A stretch of DNA of 7,972 nucleotides from positions 1 to 7,972 of the forward strand of contig JAGGAJ010000080.1 in assembly GCA_017889845.1 (NCBI GenBank), read 5' to 3'. The stretch is from Deltaproteobacteria bacterium. GTDB lineage: Bacteria > Desulfobacterota > Deferrimicrobia > Deferrimicrobiales > Deferrimicrobiaceae. The position numbers and the translations under genes are program-made. Of this stretch, positions 6,755-7,972 are shown piece after piece. Position 1 is the stretch's first letter; the number at the start of each line of letters is the position of its first letter. The notes under the pieces are model-generated. The model had not been told where the DNA came from. It made no database searches and saw only the letters and a list, made by a program, of their open reading frames with translations.

Positions 6755-7570
6755 TCACAGGCTGAATTTCCGAAGCGGCGCGTCCCGCCGCGCCGCGTGC
6801 ACCGGGATCCCGTCGAACCGGTGGTCGGCAAGGATCTCCCGCACCGTGGCCCTTGCGAGTTCCGGCGTGTTGTGGTCCCCGCTCAGGTGGCACAGGATGA
6901 TCGCCCGGGGATGCTTTCTGCTCTCCTGGAGGACCCGCACCAGGAACTTCCCGGCCTGGGCGTTCGAGAAGTGCCCCGTGTCCGATCCCACGCGCCCCCG
7001 GTCGTGCCGCCGGCTCCGGTGGAGCATCTCCTCGTCGTAATTCGCCTCGATCAGGATCAGGTCGCTGTCGAGGAACCGCTCGAAGAGGCCGTTCTCGTTC
7101 TGCCCCAGGTCGGTGGCCATCGACACGCGTACGTCCCGGCCGCCGGGAACGGGGGTGAAGGTGAACCCGCACGTCACCCCGCGGGCATCGTGGGGTACCC
7201 GGAACGGGAGGATCGCGATCCCCCCGACGGAGAACGCCTCCCCGTCGCCGAAGGTGCGCACCGGCCCGGACGCCGGCGACCGCGAAAGGATCTTCCGGGC
7301 GAACGCGTCCAGGTTCCTGCGGTGCAGGTGGATCGGAACCTCGTGCCGCGCGCAGCACGCAACCGCTGACCCGTTGACGTGGTCGCTGTGGAGGTGGGAC
7401 ACCAGGACCGCGTCCACGTCATCCCAACCGCAACCCGCCTCCGAGAGGGCGTCGGCGAGACCGCGCTGGGACGGCAATCCCGCGTCCACCAGCAGCGTCG
7501 TCCCCGCGTGCTCCAGGAGGGTCAGGTTCCCGGAACTGCCGCTGCGCAGCGGGGTGACGTGGAAATCCAC
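6755..7570 (-). CDS. MBL-fold metallohydrolase, YycJ/WalJ-like
   Basis: This 271-residue cytoplasmic protein has the metallo-beta-lactamase fold and probably hydrolyses a phosphodiester or related bond using two metal ions; members of this group have been linked to nuclease activity. It opens with the family mark LRSGSSGN (8-15), has the metal-binding HLHSDH (59-64; bases 7379-7396), His127 (VPHDA), Asp154 (ATDLG), and the group signature EANYDEEML ... SDTGHFSN ... CHLSGDHNTPELA (175-239) with His228. There is no signal peptide. The GTG start (7570-7568) is chosen because the conserved N-terminus begins there and any earlier start would overlap the P460 gene; no in-frame ATG exists between. 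The purine run GGGGAAGGGGA ends 11 bases upstream, a long spacing. It lies 23 bases after the P460 stop and 23 bases before the lipoprotein start. The exact substrate is unknown. Confidence 0.88.
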   Translation of the reverse strand: MDFHVTPLRSGSSGNLTLLEHAGTTLLVDAGLPSQRGLADALSEAGCGWDDVDAVLVSHLHSDHVNGSAVACCARHEVPIHLHRRNLDAFARKILSRSPASGPVRTFGDGEAFSVGGIAILPFRVPHDARGVTCGFTFTPVPGGRDVRVSMATDLGQNENGLFERFLDSDLILIEANYDEEMLHRSRRHDRGRVGSDTGHFSNAQAGKFLVRVLQESRKHPRAIILCHLSGDHNTPELARATVREILADHRFDGIPVHAARRDAPLRKFSL

Positions 7571-7581
7571 GGCCGGCCCGG

Positions 7582-7592
7582 TCCCCTTCCCC
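7582..7592 (-). promoter_or_regulatory. Probable ribosome binding site of the MBL-fold gene
   Basis: GGGGAAGGGGA on the - strand (7592 to 7582) begins one base after the P460 stop codon. The distance to the GTG at 7570 is 11 bases, longer than ideal, so the site and start are less certain than for the lipoprotein gene. Confidence 0.4.
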
Positions 7593-7593
7593 G

Positions 7594-7972
7594 CTACGGA
7601 GCGTACCGCGTGAAGACCCAGTCGTGCCCCTTGACGTTGGCCTCGTGGCACGGCCAGCAGGTGCCGTGCTGCTTCTCGTCCGCGGGCTTCCCGTTGACGA
7701 ACCGGCCGAACCCCCACCCCCCGGTGGCGGCGTACTTCTTCGCGTTCTTCACCATGAACTCGATCCGCTGGGGCTCTCCGGGGACGAAGGTGTTGTCGAA
7801 CTCCGCCGACTTCGCCCGCTTCCAGGCGAGCTTCGCGAGGATCGACCCGTCGGGGAAGGGGAGCGTCTTCGCCCGGTACGCCTTCATCGCGATGTCGTTG
7901 CCGAGGATCAGGCGGATCTCGTCCTTGTCGTCCCGCTGGGAGGGGGCGACGACCTGCCAGTTCCGGTACCCC
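7594..7972 (-). CDS. Cytochrome P460-family protein, N-terminus cut by window edge
   Basis: Only the C-terminal 125 residues are present; the frame runs open off the right edge, so the Met codon at 7887 is internal and not the start. The fragment begins YRNWQVVAPSQRDDKDEIR, continues with LPFPDGSILAKLAWK and YAATGGWGFGRF, and ends with a c-type haem site CWPCH (bases 7645-7659) followed by HDWVFTRYAP. This order, a late CxxCH followed by a short D-x-VFT-x-Y tail, is typical of the cytochrome P460 family (Pfam PF16694). Characterised members are periplasmic haem proteins oxidising hydroxylamine, with links to NO metabolism. A signal peptide is expected in the missing part. The Lys that cross-links to haem in true P460 cannot be assigned here without an alignment. 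It is the first visible gene of the - strand run; its promoter lies outside the window. Confidence 0.85.
   Translation of the reverse strand, partial: GYRNWQVVAPSQRDDKDEIRLILGNDIAMKAYRAKTLPFPDGSILAKLAWKRAKSAEFDNTFVPGEPQRIEFMVKNAKKYAATGGWGFGRFVNGKPADEKQHGTCWPCHEANVKGHDWVFTRYAP

Noticed and set aside
4963..6831. A 622-codon open frame on the - strand overlapping glgB and the lipoprotein gene.
   Set aside because: It is an alternative frame of two well-supported genes, with an Arg/Gly/Pro-rich composition typical of GC-driven spurious frames.
3153..7040. A 1295-codon open frame on the + strand running antisense to the MFS, glgB, lipoprotein and MBL genes.
   Set aside because: Over the MFS, glgB and lipoprotein genes it is in exact antisense codon register, where a stop appears only if the sense gene uses TTA, CTA or TCA. 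Those codons are rare in GC-rich genes, and the three genes share one frame, so the antisense frame stays open. Its product is low-complexity and shows no domain.
6732..7358. N-terminal extension of the lipoprotein frame up to an ATG at 7358.
   Set aside because: This part overlaps the conserved MBL-fold gene out of frame and looks like non-coding translation. A strong ribosome site and a signal sequence support the GTG at 6731.
7571..7717. Longer MBL-fold protein starting at the ATG at 7717.
   Set aside because: The extra 49 residues overlap the conserved P460 C-terminus, including its haem site, and resemble no MBL-fold sequence.

Overview
The window reads as chromosomal DNA from a GC-rich Gram-negative bacterium. 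It encodes an exported periplasmic-type sulfatase, a probable lipoprotein and a c-type haem protein. A metal- and sulfate-metabolising lineage of the former Deltaproteobacteria is a plausible source, but that is only an impression from gene content and composition; no phylogenetic marker gene is present.

Layout. On the + strand, one large gene (74-2605) encodes a secreted arylsulfatase with a complete formylglycine-type active site. It meets head-on a tightly packed run of five genes on the - strand, read right to left: a cytochrome P460-family protein cut by the right edge (7594-7972), a YycJ/WalJ-like metallo-beta-lactamase-fold hydrolase (6755-7570), a glycine-zipper putative lipoprotein (6111-6731), the glycogen branching enzyme GlgB (3888-6104) and an MFS_3/EntS-like exporter (2661-3887). 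The gaps are 23, 23, 6 and 0 bases, so these five are probably co-transcribed from a promoter beyond the right edge. A perfect 14-bp hairpin (2624-2655) lies between the converging ends and probably terminates both transcripts.

How the genes work together. The - strand genes do not form one recognisable pathway. GlgB makes the alpha-1,6 branches of glycogen, but no other glycogen gene is in view. P460 proteins handle hydroxylamine or NO chemistry, the MBL protein is a probable cytoplasmic nuclease-like hydrolase, and the MFS protein is a small-molecule exporter. The most notable structural point is that the lipoprotein, glgB and MFS genes lie in one continuous reading frame, separated only by one TGA plus two codons and by one TAG. 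The sulfatase gene is visibly less GC-rich than the rest in hand-counted stretches and may have a separate history.

There is no stretch longer than about 75 bases without a gene. I see no tRNA, rRNA, CRISPR array, insertion sequence or phage gene, and nothing here amounts to a clearly undescribed multi-gene system.
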